Below are positions 53,192 to 62,401 of a stretch of 64,000 nt of DNA, piece after piece (position 1 is the stretch's first letter; the number at the start of each line of letters is the position of its first letter). The notes beneath the pieces were generated by a model. The model made no database searches. It was not told the origin of the DNA and worked only from the letters and a program-made list of their open reading frames with translations. The position numbers and the translations under genes were made by a program. This stretch comes from Lachnoclostridium sp. An118 (GTDB taxonomy: Bacteria; Bacillota; Clostridia; Lachnospirales; Lachnospiraceae). The DNA is taken from assembly GCF_002160985.1 (NCBI RefSeq), contig NZ_NFLQ01000008.1, forward strand, positions 1 through 64,000. The letters run 5' to 3'.

Positions 53192-53782
53192 ATGAAAAAA
53201 TATGAAGAAGAAAAGTACAGGATGGAAAACATAGAAGACAAGATTTACCCGTGGGTGAAGGAAGAGCTGCGCGACAGCCACGCACTGAACGGGAAAAATA
53301 TTTCCGAGAGGGACACCCCCCTGATCTCCTTTGTGGGGGACCTGACAGTACTTCTGGTCATACAGAGAGGAGAAGACGCATATGAGATCATAAAGGACAA
53401 TATGCTTCCGCCGGACTGTGATATAGAGAGGCTTTACTACAAGGCATGCGAAAATCTTGCCAGAGATGTGGAATTTATCTTCGGCCACACCTGGTATGGA
53501 GGCTACGCTGTCCTGGCAGACGGACACCACGAGGCCAGCTCCCTGTGCCTGCGGCATATATGGGATGTGTGTGCGCAGAAGCTGGACGATGACCTGGTGA
53601 TCATGGCTCCCTCCAAGGATATGGTGCTTTTTGTGCCTGCCGGAGATGAGGAGAAGCTGGGCAGGATGATCGAATTCGGCAGAGAGGCATATGAGAGGAG
53701 CGAGGATAAAGTGAGCAGAAGCCTGATGGTCTTTACGAAGGAAGGGAAGGAATTACTGGCATATGACAAAGTGCAGCACTAA
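53192..53782 (+). CDS. DUF5688/DUF1444-like protein
   Basis: 196 residues, soluble, no motif of known catalysis. A Lachnospiraceae-type family with YEIIKDNMLPPDCDIERLYY and VLFVPAGDEEKLGRMIEFGR as its recognisable parts. GGGAGG lies upstream of ATG 53192. The following HAD gene starts near its stop, so both are probably co-transcribed. Confidence 0.6.
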   Translation: MKKYEEEKYRMENIEDKIYPWVKEELRDSHALNGKNISERDTPLISFVGDLTVLLVIQRGEDAYEIIKDNMLPPDCDIERLYYKACENLARDVEFIFGHTWYGGYAVLADGHHEASSLCLRHIWDVCAQKLDDDLVIMAPSKDMVLFVPAGDEEKLGRMIEFGREAYERSEDKVSRSLMVFTKEGKELLAYDKVQH

Positions 53783-53789
53783 AGGGTAC

Positions 53790-54668
53790 ATGATAAAAAT
53801 GGTCGGGCTGGACATGGACGGAACGCTCCTTACCACGGATAAGGAGCTGACAGAGCACACGAAAAAGGTCCTGCGGGAGGCGATTGACAGGGGAGTTGCG
53901 GTCGTGCCCGCCACGGGGCGCCCCCTGACAGGAATCCCGGAGGAGGTGCTTAAGTTTCCCGGAGTGCGGTATGCCGTGGCCTCGAACGGCGCCAGGATCG
54001 TAGATCTTAAGGAGGGGCGGGTGCTCTGTGAGGACCTTGTCCCCTATGAGACGGGGCGCAGAGTGCTGGAAATATGCAGCCGCTATGACTCGATGCTGGA
54101 GATATACTATGACGGGGTGGGCTATGCGGAGAAGGAGAAGCTGGAGCATATTGACGAGTACGTGCCCAGAAGGCCCATGGCCCGCTACATAACAGACTCC
54201 AGGCGGCCGGTGGCGGATGTCAGGGCCGTGTATGAGGAGAGAAAGGCCCCCACTGACAAGGTCCAGGCTCTGTTCCGGACGAGGGAAGAATGTAAAAAAG
54301 CCTGGAAAGAGGTAGAAAAAGAGGTCCCGGATATTGAAATAACAGGCGCTTTGAGCAATAATATAGAAGTGAATGCAAAGGGCGTGAACAAGGGAAGAGG
54401 CCTTCTGCTCCTGGGAGAGCTCCTGGGCATAGGCAGTGAGGAGATCATGGCGGTGGGAGACGGCTCCAACGACATCGCCATGCTCAGGGAAGCGGGGCTG
54501 GGAGTTGCCATGGAAAACGCCACGGACGAAGTAAAGGCGGCAGCGGACGTGATCACACTCTCCAATGACCGGGAGGGTGCCGCGGCGGCCATTGAGAAGT
54601 ATATTCTGCGGGAACTCCGGCAGAATGAGAGACATGACAGAAAACAGAAGGAGATAGATCAATGTTAG
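53790..54668 (+). CDS. Cof-type HAD-IIB phosphatase
   Basis: About 292 residues. Motif I is GLDMDGTLLTTDKELTEHTK, and motif IV is MAVGDGSNDIAMLREAGLGV, with a type C2 cap between. Hydrolyses sugar phosphates or similar small substrates in the cytoplasm. Start candidates are 53763, 53790 and 53799; AAAGGG precedes the last two. Its stop overlaps the uppP start by seven bases. Confidence 0.9.
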   Translation: MIKMVGLDMDGTLLTTDKELTEHTKKVLREAIDRGVAVVPATGRPLTGIPEEVLKFPGVRYAVASNGARIVDLKEGRVLCEDLVPYETGRRVLEICSRYDSMLEIYYDGVGYAEKEKLEHIDEYVPRRPMARYITDSRRPVADVRAVYEERKAPTDKVQALFRTREECKKAWKEVEKEVPDIEITGALSNNIEVNAKGVNKGRGLLLLGELLGIGSEEIMAVGDGSNDIAMLREAGLGVAMENATDEVKAAADVITLSNDREGAAAAIEKYILRELRQNERHDRKQKEIDQC

Positions 54669-55489
54669 ATATTATCAAAGTCATAATCCTGGGAATCGTG
54701 GAGGGTATCACCGAGTGGCTTCCGGTCAGCAGCACCGGCCACCTGATCCTTGTGGGGGATATCCTGCAGCCAAACCTGAGTGATGCCTTTATGGAGATGT
54801 TCAACGTGGTCATCCAGCTTGGCGCCATCATGGCAGTGGTCGTGCTCTATTTCAATAAGCTGAATCCCTTCTCTCCGAAAAAGACACAGAAGCAGAAGCT
54901 CCTGACATGGCAGATGTGGATCAAGGTGCTGATCGCGTCCGTGCCCGCGGCTGTGGTGGGGCTTCTGTTCAACGACTACCTGGATGCCATCTTCTATAAG
55001 CCTCTTCCGGTGGCGGTCATGCTGATCGTATACGGTGTCCTTTTCATCGTGGTGGAGAACCGGAACAAACACGTTCGCCCGAAGGTGACAAAGATCTCGG
55101 AGCTGTCCGTCCAGATGCTGGTCTGGATCGGCGTGTTCCAGATGCTGGCTCTCATTCCCGGGACATCCAGGTCCGGTGCCACGATAGTGGGCGCCCTCAT
55201 GATCGGGATATCTAGAGGCGTGGCGGCGGAGTTCACCTTCTTCCTTGCCATTCCGGTCATGTTCGGGGCGAGCTTCCTGAAGCTGATCGGATTCGGGCTC
55301 TCCTTTACGGCGAAGGAGGCGGGCCTTCTGCTGCTGGGCTGTGTGGTTTCTTTTGGCGTGTCTGTATTGGCGATCAAGTTCCTGATGGGATACATAAAGA
55401 ATCATGATTTCAAGGTGTTCGGTTACTACAGGATCATTCTTGGAGCGATCATCATTGTCGCGGCTGTTGTACAGATGATCATTGCATAA
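54662..55489 (+). CDS. uppP: Undecaprenyl-diphosphatase
   Basis: 275 residues, about eight membrane helices, BacA/UppP family. Signatures: GIVEGITEWLPVSSTGHLIL near the N-terminus and LIPGTSRSGATIVGALMIGI in the second half. Recycles undecaprenyl pyrophosphate for wall synthesis. AAGGAG lies seven bases upstream and the gene overlaps the HAD gene. Confidence 0.97.
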   Translation: MLDIIKVIILGIVEGITEWLPVSSTGHLILVGDILQPNLSDAFMEMFNVVIQLGAIMAVVVLYFNKLNPFSPKKTQKQKLLTWQMWIKVLIASVPAAVVGLLFNDYLDAIFYKPLPVAVMLIVYGVLFIVVENRNKHVRPKVTKISELSVQMLVWIGVFQMLALIPGTSRSGATIVGALMIGISRGVAAEFTFFLAIPVMFGASFLKLIGFGLSFTAKEAGLLLLGCVVSFGVSVLAIKFLMGYIKNHDFKVFGYYRIILGAIIIVAAVVQMIIA

Positions 55490-55496
55490 AAAAATG

Positions 55497-55540
55497 GTGG
55501 TTTTTTCTATAGATTATATAGAAAAAGCCACTTGTTTTTT
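55497..55540 (+). terminator. Terminator of uppP
   Basis: Stem GTGGTTTTTTCTATA / TATAGAAAAAGCCAC followed by TTGTTTTTT. Confidence 0.85.
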
Positions 55541-55621
55541 ATTCTGGACATGTTAGAATATTTACTGACATGTATCTTTATGCATTAATTATGAAAAAAT
55601 ATATTCTGGAGGGAAAGGATT

Positions 55622-56395
55622 ATGAAAATGAAAAAAGTTGTAAGCATGCTGCTGGTAGCTGCATGTACAATGGGACTGGCTGCCTGCGGAGGAAGCTCTG
55701 ACAGCGGCTCTGAGGAGGACAACACACTCGTCATGGCCACAAACGCAGAGTTCCCGCCCTACGAGTACCACGAGGGAGACGAGGTCGTGGGCATTGACGT
55801 GGATATCGCCTCTGCCATCGCCGAGGAACTCGGCATGGAGCTGAAGGTGGAGGACATGGCGTTTGACTCCATCATCCCGGCTGTCACAAGCGGCAAGGCA
55901 GACATCGGAGCTGCCGGCATGACCGTTACACCTGACCGCGAGGAGAGCGTGGCATTTACAGACACATACGCACACGCCACACAGGTCATCATCGTAAAAG
56001 AGGGCAGCGAGATCGCAGGGCCTGACGACCTGGTGGGAAAGACCATCGGCGTACAGCTCGGGACGACAGGCGACCTCTATGCCACAGACATCGAGGATGC
56101 CACAGTAGAGCAGTACAACAAGGGCTTTGAGGCTGTGCAGGCTCTGACGCAGGATAAGATCGACGCGGTTGTCATCGACGGTGAGCCGGCCAAGGAGTTC
56201 GTGGCAGAGTCCGAGGGCCTGAAGATCCTGGACGAGGCGTTTACAGAGGAGGACTACGCCATCGCAGTGGCAAAGGACAACACAGAGCTGGTTGACAAGA
56301 TAAACGATGCCCTGGCTACTCTGAAGGAGTCCGGAGAGCTGGATGAGATTATCGCGAAATACATTTCCGCAGACAGCGAAGCTGCTGCTGAGTAG
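55622..56395 (+). CDS. Amino-acid ABC transporter substrate-binding lipoprotein
   Basis: 257 residues. Lipobox LAAC at about residues 19-22, then a Gly/Ser linker and a family-3 solute-binding fold (FPPYEYHEGDEVVGIDVDIA, GAAGMTVTPDREESVAFT). Anchored outside the membrane, it captures polar amino acids. GGAGGG precedes the ATG. First gene of a three-gene ABC operon. Confidence 0.93.
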   Translation: MKMKKVVSMLLVAACTMGLAACGGSSDSGSEEDNTLVMATNAEFPPYEYHEGDEVVGIDVDIASAIAEELGMELKVEDMAFDSIIPAVTSGKADIGAAGMTVTPDREESVAFTDTYAHATQVIIVKEGSEIAGPDDLVGKTIGVQLGTTGDLYATDIEDATVEQYNKGFEAVQALTQDKIDAVVIDGEPAKEFVAESEGLKILDEAFTEEDYAIAVAKDNTELVDKINDALATLKESGELDEIIAKYISADSEAAAE

Positions 56396-56414
56396 AGAAG
56401 AAAAGGTGTAAGAG

Positions 56415-57107
56415 ATGTTGCAGGATTTGCAGTCAAAATTTATCAATAATTTTATCGCAGAGGACAGGTGGAAATATCTGACAGACGGCCTTGTCGTGAC
56501 CCTGCAGATCACGCTGTGCGCGGTCATCCTGGGTATCGTCCTTGGATTTCTGGTGGCCATCGTGCGCTCCACCCACGACCGCACGGGAAAGCTGAAGATA
56601 CTGAACGCTCTGTGCAATCTCTATCTGACCGTGATCCGGGGCACCCCGGTGGTGGTACAGCTCCTCATCATCTACTTTGTCATATTCGGAAGTACGGATA
56701 TCAGCAAGGTCATGGTCGCGGTCCTGGCTTTCGGCATCAACTCCGGTGCCTACGTGGCAGAGATCTTCCGGTCCGGCATCATGTCCATCGACAACGGACA
56801 GTTTGAGGCGGGCAGGAGCCTTGGATTTAACTACAGGCAGACCATGTTCTACATTGTCATGCCCCAGGCATTCAAGAATGTGCTGCCGGCCCTTGGAAAT
56901 GAGTTTATCTCCCTTCTGAAGGAGACTTCTGTGTCCGGCTATATTGCCCTGCAGGATCTCACAAAGGGCGGCGATATCATCCGGAGCAGGACCTATGACG
57001 CGTTCATGCCTCTCATCGCGGTGGCGCTGATCTACCTTGTCATGGTGCTGGTATTCAGCAGGCTGGTGGGTCTGCTGGAAAGGAGGCTGAGAAACAGTGA
57101 TCACTAA
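56415..57107 (+). CDS. Amino-acid ABC transporter permease
   Basis: 230 residues, five membrane helices, HisM/GlnP type. The EAA loop is [20 protein letters not shown]; the [11 protein letters not shown] segment is typical of polar amino-acid permeases. It overlaps the ATPase gene by 11 bases. Confidence 0.95.
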   Translation: MLQDLQSKFINNFIAEDRWKYLTDGLVVTLQITLCAVILGIVLGFLVAIVRSTHDRTGKLKILNALCNLYLTVIRGTPVVVQLLIIYFVIFGSTDISKVMVAVLAFGINSGAYVAEIFRSGIMSIDNGQFEAGRSLGFNYRQTMFYIVMPQAFKNVLPALGNEFISLLKETSVSGYIALQDLTKGGDIIRSRTYDAFMPLIAVALIYLVMVLVFSRLVGLLERRLRNSDH

Positions 57108-57843
57108 CGGAGAAGTTCTGATCAGAGTTGAAGACGTACATAAGGTGTTCGGTGGTGCCCTCCATGCGCTGAACGGCGTCACCACAGAGATCCGCAAAGG
57201 GGAAGTGGTGGTCATCGTGGGGCCTTCCGGCTCCGGAAAGTCCACCTTCCTGCGCTCCCTGAACCTGCTGGAGGTTCCCTCCAGCGGACATATCTATTTT
57301 GAAGGTGTGGACATCACGGACAAGAAGGTTGACATTGACAAGCACCGCCAGAAGATGGGCATGGTGTTCCAGCACTTCAATCTGTTCCCCCACAAGACGA
57401 TCCTGGAGAACATCACACTGGCGCCCATCAAGGTGCGCAGGAAGAGCAAGGAAGAGGCGGAGAAGCAGGCCATGGAGCTCCTGCAGCTTGTAGGGCTGGA
57501 GGAGAAGGCCCACTCTTACCCGTCCCAGCTCTCCGGCGGACAGAAGCAGCGTATTGCCATTGTCCGGTCTCTGGCCATGGAGCCGGATGTGATGCTCTTT
57601 GACGAGCCCACCTCCGCCCTGGACCCGGAGATGGTAGGGGAAGTTCTGGACCTGATGAAGCAGCTCGCAAAGGACGGCATGACTATGGTTGTTGTCACCC
57701 ACGAGATGGGCTTTGCCCGTGAGGTGGGGACGAGAGTGATATTCATGGATGCCGGACAGATCAGGGAAGAGGCGGAGCCGGAAGAGTTCTTTACGGACCC
57801 GAAGGAGCCGAGGCTCCGGGAGTTCCTGTCCAAGGTACTCTAA
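57097..57843 (+). CDS. Amino-acid ABC transporter ATP-binding protein
   Basis: 248 residues, GTG start within the permease 3' end. Walker [17 protein letters not shown]-loop [12 protein letters not shown], signature [11 protein letters not shown], Walker [15 protein letters not shown], switch His in VVTHEMGFA. GlnQ/HisP-like. Powers the import system encoded by the two preceding genes. Confidence 0.97.
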   Translation: MITNGEVLIRVEDVHKVFGGALHALNGVTTEIRKGEVVVIVGPSGSGKSTFLRSLNLLEVPSSGHIYFEGVDITDKKVDIDKHRQKMGMVFQHFNLFPHKTILENITLAPIKVRRKSKEEAEKQAMELLQLVGLEEKAHSYPSQLSGGQKQRIAIVRSLAMEPDVMLFDEPTSALDPEMVGEVLDLMKQLAKDGMTMVVVTHEMGFAREVGTRVIFMDAGQIREEAEPEEFFTDPKEPRLREFLSKVL

Positions 57844-57870
57844 AGAGGCTCTCTGACAGAAAAAAATGCA

Positions 57871-57908
57871 GCGGATATACATTTCCCGGAGTGTATATCC
57901 GCTTTTTT
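57871..57908 (+). terminator. Terminator of the ABC operon
   Basis: Stem GCGGATATACA / TGTATATCCGC followed by six T residues. Confidence 0.93.
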
Positions 57909-57921
57909 GCAGCTAAACTAT

Positions 57922-57950
57922 TTGACATTGCGCGGAAAAACAGAGACAAT
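57922..57950 (+). promoter_or_regulatory. Promoter of the HAD-sfsA/mutY pair
   Basis: TTGACA (57922-57927), 17 bases, GACAAT (57945-57950). Confidence 0.55.
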
Positions 57951-57982
57951 GGAATAGATTTTATGGAAGGGAAGACGATAGT

Positions 57983-58636
57983 ATGATAAGAGCAGTCCTG
58001 TTTGACATGGATGGTACGCTGATCGATACAGAGAAGTATCTGACCCGCTTCTGGCGCCAGGCCGCCCGGGAGCACGGCGTGGAGATGACGGTGGAGGACT
58101 CCTGCATGCTGCGCAGCTTTGCCAGCCGCTACGCCAGCCGGTGGTTTGCGGAGCGCTTCGGGCAGGAGGCGGACTACCGGGGGATCAGGGAGCGGCGCAA
58201 AGAGCTGATGAGCCGGCACCTTGCGGAGCACGGAGTGGAGAAAAAGCCTTTTGTGGACGAGACTCTGAAGGTCTTGAAGGAGGCCGGCTACCTGCTGGCT
58301 GTGGTGACGGCCACGGATGAGGAGAGGACCCGGCAGTATCTGACGGAGACAGGCATCATAGACTGTTTTGACAGGCTTGTGTGCGCCACTATGGTGGAGA
58401 GGGGAAAGCCTTATCCGGACGTGTACGAGTACGCCTGCCGTCAGGTGGGATGCCAGCCGGAGGAATGTCTGGCTGTGGAGGACGCCCCCAACGGCCTTAA
58501 GTCCGCCCTGGGTGCCGGCTGCCATGTGGTCATGGTGCCGGACCTGACAGGGGCGGGCGCGGAGCTGGAAGGGCGGATAGACGCAGAGCTGGGAAGCCTC
58601 CGGGACCTGCCCGCATTTCTGGAGAGGATGGCGTGA
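57983..58636 (+). CDS. HAD family phosphatase, beta-phosphoglucomutase-like
   Basis: 217 residues, subfamily IA. Motif I FDMDGTLIDTEKYL, helical cap, motif II VTATDEER, motif III Lys in ERGKPYPDVYEY, motif IV VEDAPNGLKSALGAGC. Probably acts on a small sugar phosphate. AAGGGAAG precedes the ATG; the fusion gene starts six bases after its stop. Confidence 0.9.
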   Translation: MIRAVLFDMDGTLIDTEKYLTRFWRQAAREHGVEMTVEDSCMLRSFASRYASRWFAERFGQEADYRGIRERRKELMSRHLAEHGVEKKPFVDETLKVLKEAGYLLAVVTATDEERTRQYLTETGIIDCFDRLVCATMVERGKPYPDVYEYACRQVGCQPEECLAVEDAPNGLKSALGAGCHVVMVPDLTGAGAELEGRIDAELGSLRDLPAFLERMA

Positions 58637-58642
58637 CAGAGT

Positions 58643-60415
58643 ATGAGATACGAGAGAATCTATGACGGCAAATTCCTGGAGCGGCCCAACCGGTTCATCG
58701 CCTATGTGGAGATAGAGGGTGCAAGGGAGACAGTCCACGTGAAGAACACGGGCCGGTGCGCGGAGCTCCTTGTGCCCGGCGCCAGAGTCTGCGTGCAGAA
58801 GTCGGACAATCCCCAGAGGAAGACAAAGTGGGACCTGATCTCCGTGTGGAAGGGGGAGCGCCTCATCAATATGGACTCCCAGATTCCCAACGCCCTTGTG
58901 CGGGAGTGGCTGGAGGAGGCGGAGGAGGGACGCGCCTTTCTGCCCGGCCTCACCTTCCTCAAGCCGGAGTATACCTTTGGAAATTCCAGGATCGACCTGT
59001 ACGCCGAGGCGGGAGAGCGGAAGGTCCTCATAGAGGTGAAGGGAGTCACCCTGGAGGAGGACGGCGTGGTGCGCTTTCCGGACGCCCCCAGCGAGCGGGC
59101 GGTGAAGCACATGGAGGAGCTGATCGCCGCGGTGAAGGAGGGCTGGGAGGCTGCTGTCTTCTTCGTGGTGCAGATGGAGGATGTGGACTTTTTCACGCCC
59201 AACATGGACACTCACCCTGCCTTTGGTGAGGCTCTTAAAAAGGCGGCGGCAGCAGGCGTCCGGGTGACAGCCTGGGACTGCCACGTGGAGAGAGACGCCA
59301 TCTCCATCCGAAGGGAAGTGCCTGTGGTGCTGGGTGAGAGGACCCTCTATGAGATACGAAAACCCCTGGTGGACTGGTATCGGGAAAACAAAAGGGACCT
59401 TCCCTGGCGGGAGCACCCGGACGCCTACCGGGTGTGGGTGTCTGAGATCATGCTGCAGCAGACCCGGGTGGAGGCGGTGAAGCCCTACTATGAGAGGTTC
59501 CTGGCGGCCCTGCCGGACGTGAAGGCGCTGGCGGAGGCGCCGGAGGATGTGCTGCTGAAGCTGTGGGAGGGCCTGGGCTACTACAACCGGGTGCGGAACA
59601 TGCAGAAGGCGGCCCGGCAGATCATGGAGGAGTACGGGGGCGTGTTCCCGGACAGGTACGAGGATATCCTTTCCCTGGCAGGGATAGGGAGCTACACGGC
59701 AGGGGCCATTAGCGCCTTTGCCTTCGGGCTTCCACGGCCGGCGGTGGACGGCAATGTGCTGAGGGTGGTCTCCCGGCTCCTGGCCAGCAGGGAGGACATC
59801 ATGAGGGCCTCTGTGAAGAGGAAAACAGAGGAGGAGCTGCAGGAGGTGATCCCCGCCGACGCGGCCAGCGACTTTGACCAGGGGCTCATCGAGCTGGGAG
59901 CTCTCGTGTGTCTCCCCGGCGGGGAGCCAAGGTGCGGCCAGTGTCCCCTGGCGCACCTGTGCAGGGCAAAGAGGGAGGGAGTGCAGGGAGAGCTGCCGGT
60001 GCGGACAAAGGCGAAGAAGAGGCGGGTGGAGAAGAAGACCGTCTTCATCTTCCGGGACGGGGACACGGCGGCCCTCCGAAAGCGCCCGGCAAAGGGCCTC
60101 CTGGCAGGGCTTTACGAGCTCCCCAGCGTGGAGGGACACCTGACCCTGGAGGAGGCGGTGGCCTACAGCAAGGGCATCGGCCTTGCCCCTGTCCGGGTGC
60201 AGGAGCTGGGGGAGGCCAGGCATATCTTCAGCCATGTGGAGTGGGACATGGTGGGATATCTGGTGCAGGTGGACGAGCTGGAGAAGTCCTGCCGGGAGGA
60301 GCTGGTCTTCATCCAGCCCAGGACAGCCCAGGAGGAGTACGCCATCCCCTCCGCCTTTGAGAAGTACGCCGGATATCTGCAGATACGGCTGGGAAATGAG
60401 AGGTACAGAGAATAG
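58643..60415 (+). CDS. SfsA-MutY fusion: nuclease domain plus adenine glycosylase
   Basis: 590 residues. Residues 1 to about 230 are SfsA, with the PD-(D/E)xK-like FGNSRIDLY and LIEVKGVTL and the FPDAPSERAVKHMEEL signature. From about 233 on it is MutY, which removes A opposite 8-oxoG: the catalytic Glu268 is in VSEIMLQQT, the helix-hairpin-helix is LAGIGSYTAGAI, the catalytic Asp369 is in AVDGNV, iron-sulfur cysteines are at 423, 431, 434 and 440, and a C-terminal NUDIX-like domain is present. The first cysteine spacing is x7 instead of the usual x6. No internal stop or ribosome site separates the two parts. Confidence 0.9.
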   Translation: MRYERIYDGKFLERPNRFIAYVEIEGARETVHVKNTGRCAELLVPGARVCVQKSDNPQRKTKWDLISVWKGERLINMDSQIPNALVREWLEEAEEGRAFLPGLTFLKPEYTFGNSRIDLYAEAGERKVLIEVKGVTLEEDGVVRFPDAPSERAVKHMEELIAAVKEGWEAAVFFVVQMEDVDFFTPNMDTHPAFGEALKKAAAAGVRVTAWDCHVERDAISIRREVPVVLGERTLYEIRKPLVDWYRENKRDLPWREHPDAYRVWVSEIMLQQTRVEAVKPYYERFLAALPDVKALAEAPEDVLLKLWEGLGYYNRVRNMQKAARQIMEEYGGVFPDRYEDILSLAGIGSYTAGAISAFAFGLPRPAVDGNVLRVVSRLLASREDIMRASVKRKTEEELQEVIPADAASDFDQGLIELGALVCLPGGEPRCGQCPLAHLCRAKREGVQGELPVRTKAKKRRVEKKTVFIFRDGDTAALRKRPAKGLLAGLYELPSVEGHLTLEEAVAYSKGIGLAPVRVQELGEARHIFSHVEWDMVGYLVQVDELEKSCREELVFIQPRTAQEEYAIPSAFEKYAGYLQIRLGNERYRE

Positions 60416-60484
60416 ATATCAGAGAGGTCAGAACATCATTTAGAGGTGCTGGCCGGTAAAAGTTTTGATAAATTATAGGAAAAT

Positions 60485-60519
60485 AAAATCGCTGAGGTCG
60501 TAAGACTTCAGCGATTTTA
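60485..60519. terminator. Bidirectional terminator
   Basis: Stem AAAATCGCTGAGGTC / GACTTCAGCGATTTT between convergent genes. Confidence 0.88.
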
Positions 60520-60551
60520 CTGATATCAATAAATATAGGGCCCTATACACT

Positions 60552-61124
60552 TTACTGGATATGCAGCGTGTAGCCGGCTCCATCCTCTGTGACAGGGGCC
60601 AGGAGTGTCTCGATCACTGTCTGTGCCTGCTCCTTTGCCTGAGCCAGGATATCGCTCTGACTGGTCTTTGCCTGCGCGTCCTCCATGGCATAGTCCATGG
60701 CCTTCACCGTGTCCTCCCTGTCGGTCCAGTTGAAAAGAGCGAACTGCTCATCGTAGAACTCCAGAGAATCCGGGTCAATGGTGATGTCCTGGATGGCAGG
60801 CTCAGGAAGAGTGATGCTGATATCGCTGCCGTGCACCTCCACCTGGGCGTTTCCCAGGTCAATGCCAGCGCTGATCTGGGCGTCGTAGATCATGGAGAAG
60901 GCCTTCTTGTTGATGAGAGGGATATCGCCCTCCTCGTACTTTACAAGCCCTCTGTACTCCAGGCGGGCGGTGGTGAGGGAACTGCAGCGGGTCAGCCGCT
61001 CCTCGATGGAGGTGGCGCTGACTGTCACCTCCGGGCCGCTCTCCAGGAGGCGGGAAGCCAGAAAGCCCACCGCGATCAGGGCAATGGAGGCCACTACAAC
61101 AAGAATGACCTGTAGCTTTTTCAT
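60552..61124 (-). CDS. DUF4230 domain-containing membrane-anchored protein
   Basis: 190 residues. One N-terminal membrane segment (LQVILVVVASIALIAVGFLA) then an extracytoplasmic DUF4230 domain with LEYRGLVKYEEGDIPLINKK, typical for this family of unknown function. The gene lies 14 bases downstream of the bacteriohemerythrin gene on the same strand. Confidence 0.85.
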   Translation of the reverse strand: MKKLQVILVVVASIALIAVGFLASRLLESGPEVTVSATSIEERLTRCSSLTTARLEYRGLVKYEEGDIPLINKKAFSMIYDAQISAGIDLGNAQVEVHGSDISITLPEPAIQDITIDPDSLEFYDEQFALFNWTDREDTVKAMDYAMEDAQAKTSQSDILAQAKEQAQTVIETLLAPVTEDGAGYTLHIQ

Positions 61125-61138
61125 CTGTACGGCTCCCC

Positions 61139-61561
61139 CTAGAGACGCTCGTTGTTCTCGCGCATGAACTTATACTCTGCCACAGAGCGGTCAAATCCCT
61201 GGATGTGGACATAGAGCCACTCGATGACCTTCTCCTGCACCTTTTGCACAAAGGCTGGTGAGGGACCTTCCTCCTCCTGCAGCATCTCCTGCAGGTCTGA
61301 GATGGTCTGCTTGAAGATCTCATGCTGCTCCTTGTGCTTCTGGAAGCCGGGATAGTCGATCTCTCTCTGGAGCTGCTCCTCGGCGGAGAAGTGGTAGTTT
61401 GTGTAGTCCTCCAGATAGTCCAGAGTCCTGACAGCAACGGATTTGTCGTTGCTCTGCTCGCAGCTCTCCATCACCGCGTTGATCTTCTCTATGAGCTCCT
61501 TGTGCTGAGAGTCGATCATCTCGTTACCTGTTACCAGATTATCTGTAAATTCTGCGTACAT
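61139..61561 (-). CDS. Bacteriohemerythrin
   Basis: 140 residues, four-helix bundle with a full set of di-iron ligands: His20, His57, Glu61, His76, His80, His119 and Asp124 (IDSQHKELI, NYHFSAEEQ, HKEQHEIF, VHIQGFD). Binds O2 and is often used by anaerobes for oxygen storage or sensing. AGGAGG precedes the ATG. Probably co-transcribed with the DUF4230 gene. Confidence 0.95.
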   Translation of the reverse strand: MYAEFTDNLVTGNEMIDSQHKELIEKINAVMESCEQSNDKSVAVRTLDYLEDYTNYHFSAEEQLQREIDYPGFQKHKEQHEIFKQTISDLQEMLQEEEGPSPAFVQKVQEKVIEWLYVHIQGFDRSVAEYKFMRENNERL

Positions 61562-61628
61562 GATTTTTCCTCCTTAAAGTAAACATTTATAGCAAAGGCT
61601 GCCCTTTGTCTCATTGGGATGCCGGCGT

Positions 61629-62291
61629 CTATGTCGGCTGATGGGAGAGGCTCGGAGCCTTTTTCCCGGCTGGCACATACACGAACGGATAGATCACGCC
61701 CGCCATGACCATGGCTGCAAAAACGTCTGTTACAGAGTGCTGCTTCAGGAACACGGTGGACAGGATGATGAGCCCCGCCAGCACGAAGGCTGCAGGCTGT
61801 ACCCACCTCTTTTTCCTGAGAGCGTGGCTGTGGCCGATAGCAAAGGCGGCGCCCAGCGAGTTAAAGACATGGATGCTGGGCAGCACATTGGTGGGTGTAT
61901 CTGTCTGGTACAGCCATCTCACTGCGTCTGTAAATATATTATCCCGCGGAAAGACCTCCGGACGGAGTGCCAGGCCGTTGGGAAAGATGGTGCATATGAT
62001 AAGAAAGATGGTCATGCCTGAAAACATGAACGTACACAGTCTGTAAAAGCCCCGCCTGTCTGTAAAGAAAAAATAGAGCCCTGTTGCCGCGATAAATACA
62101 AACCAGAGAAAATACGGGACGATAAAGTATTCTACAAAGGGTATATAGTCATCCAGCGGAGAGTGGATCAGGTAATAGCCCTGCCGTACATGCTTTTCCA
62201 GCCAGATGAACCAGGGCATATAGATAAACCCGTAAAGCAGCACCCAGGCATGACGGTACTTTTTCATGAAGTTTTTTGCCTTTTTCCACAT
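61629..62291 (-). CDS. PAP2 family phosphatase
   Basis: 220 residues with six membrane helices. Acid-phosphatase motifs: NVLPSIHVFN (PSxH) and KQHSVTDVFA (SxxxD with His). The first motif KxxxxxxRP is represented by LALRPEVF. Lipid-phosphate phosphatase, possibly acting on phosphatidic acid or undecaprenyl-PP. A ribosome site AAGGACG lies upstream. Confidence 0.88.
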   Translation of the reverse strand: MWKKAKNFMKKYRHAWVLLYGFIYMPWFIWLEKHVRQGYYLIHSPLDDYIPFVEYFIVPYFLWFVFIAATGLYFFFTDRRGFYRLCTFMFSGMTIFLIICTIFPNGLALRPEVFPRDNIFTDAVRWLYQTDTPTNVLPSIHVFNSLGAAFAIGHSHALRKKRWVQPAAFVLAGLIILSTVFLKQHSVTDVFAAMVMAGVIYPFVYVPAGKKAPSLSHQPT

Positions 62292-62401
62292 ATTGATACG
62301 TCCTTCCGATCTAGTGCATGATCTTCATATAAAAGTTATATTTTCAATTCAATCGGATTATAACACGAAAAAAAATATTCAACAAGGCGCTTCACCGTTT
62401 C

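Noticed and set aside
57791-60235. An 814-codon open frame on the minus strand
   Set aside because: It lies fully opposite the HAD and SfsA-MutY genes, is Leu/His/Arg-rich low-complexity sequence, and has no recognisable domain or ribosome site. It reflects the GC-rich codon pattern of the true genes.
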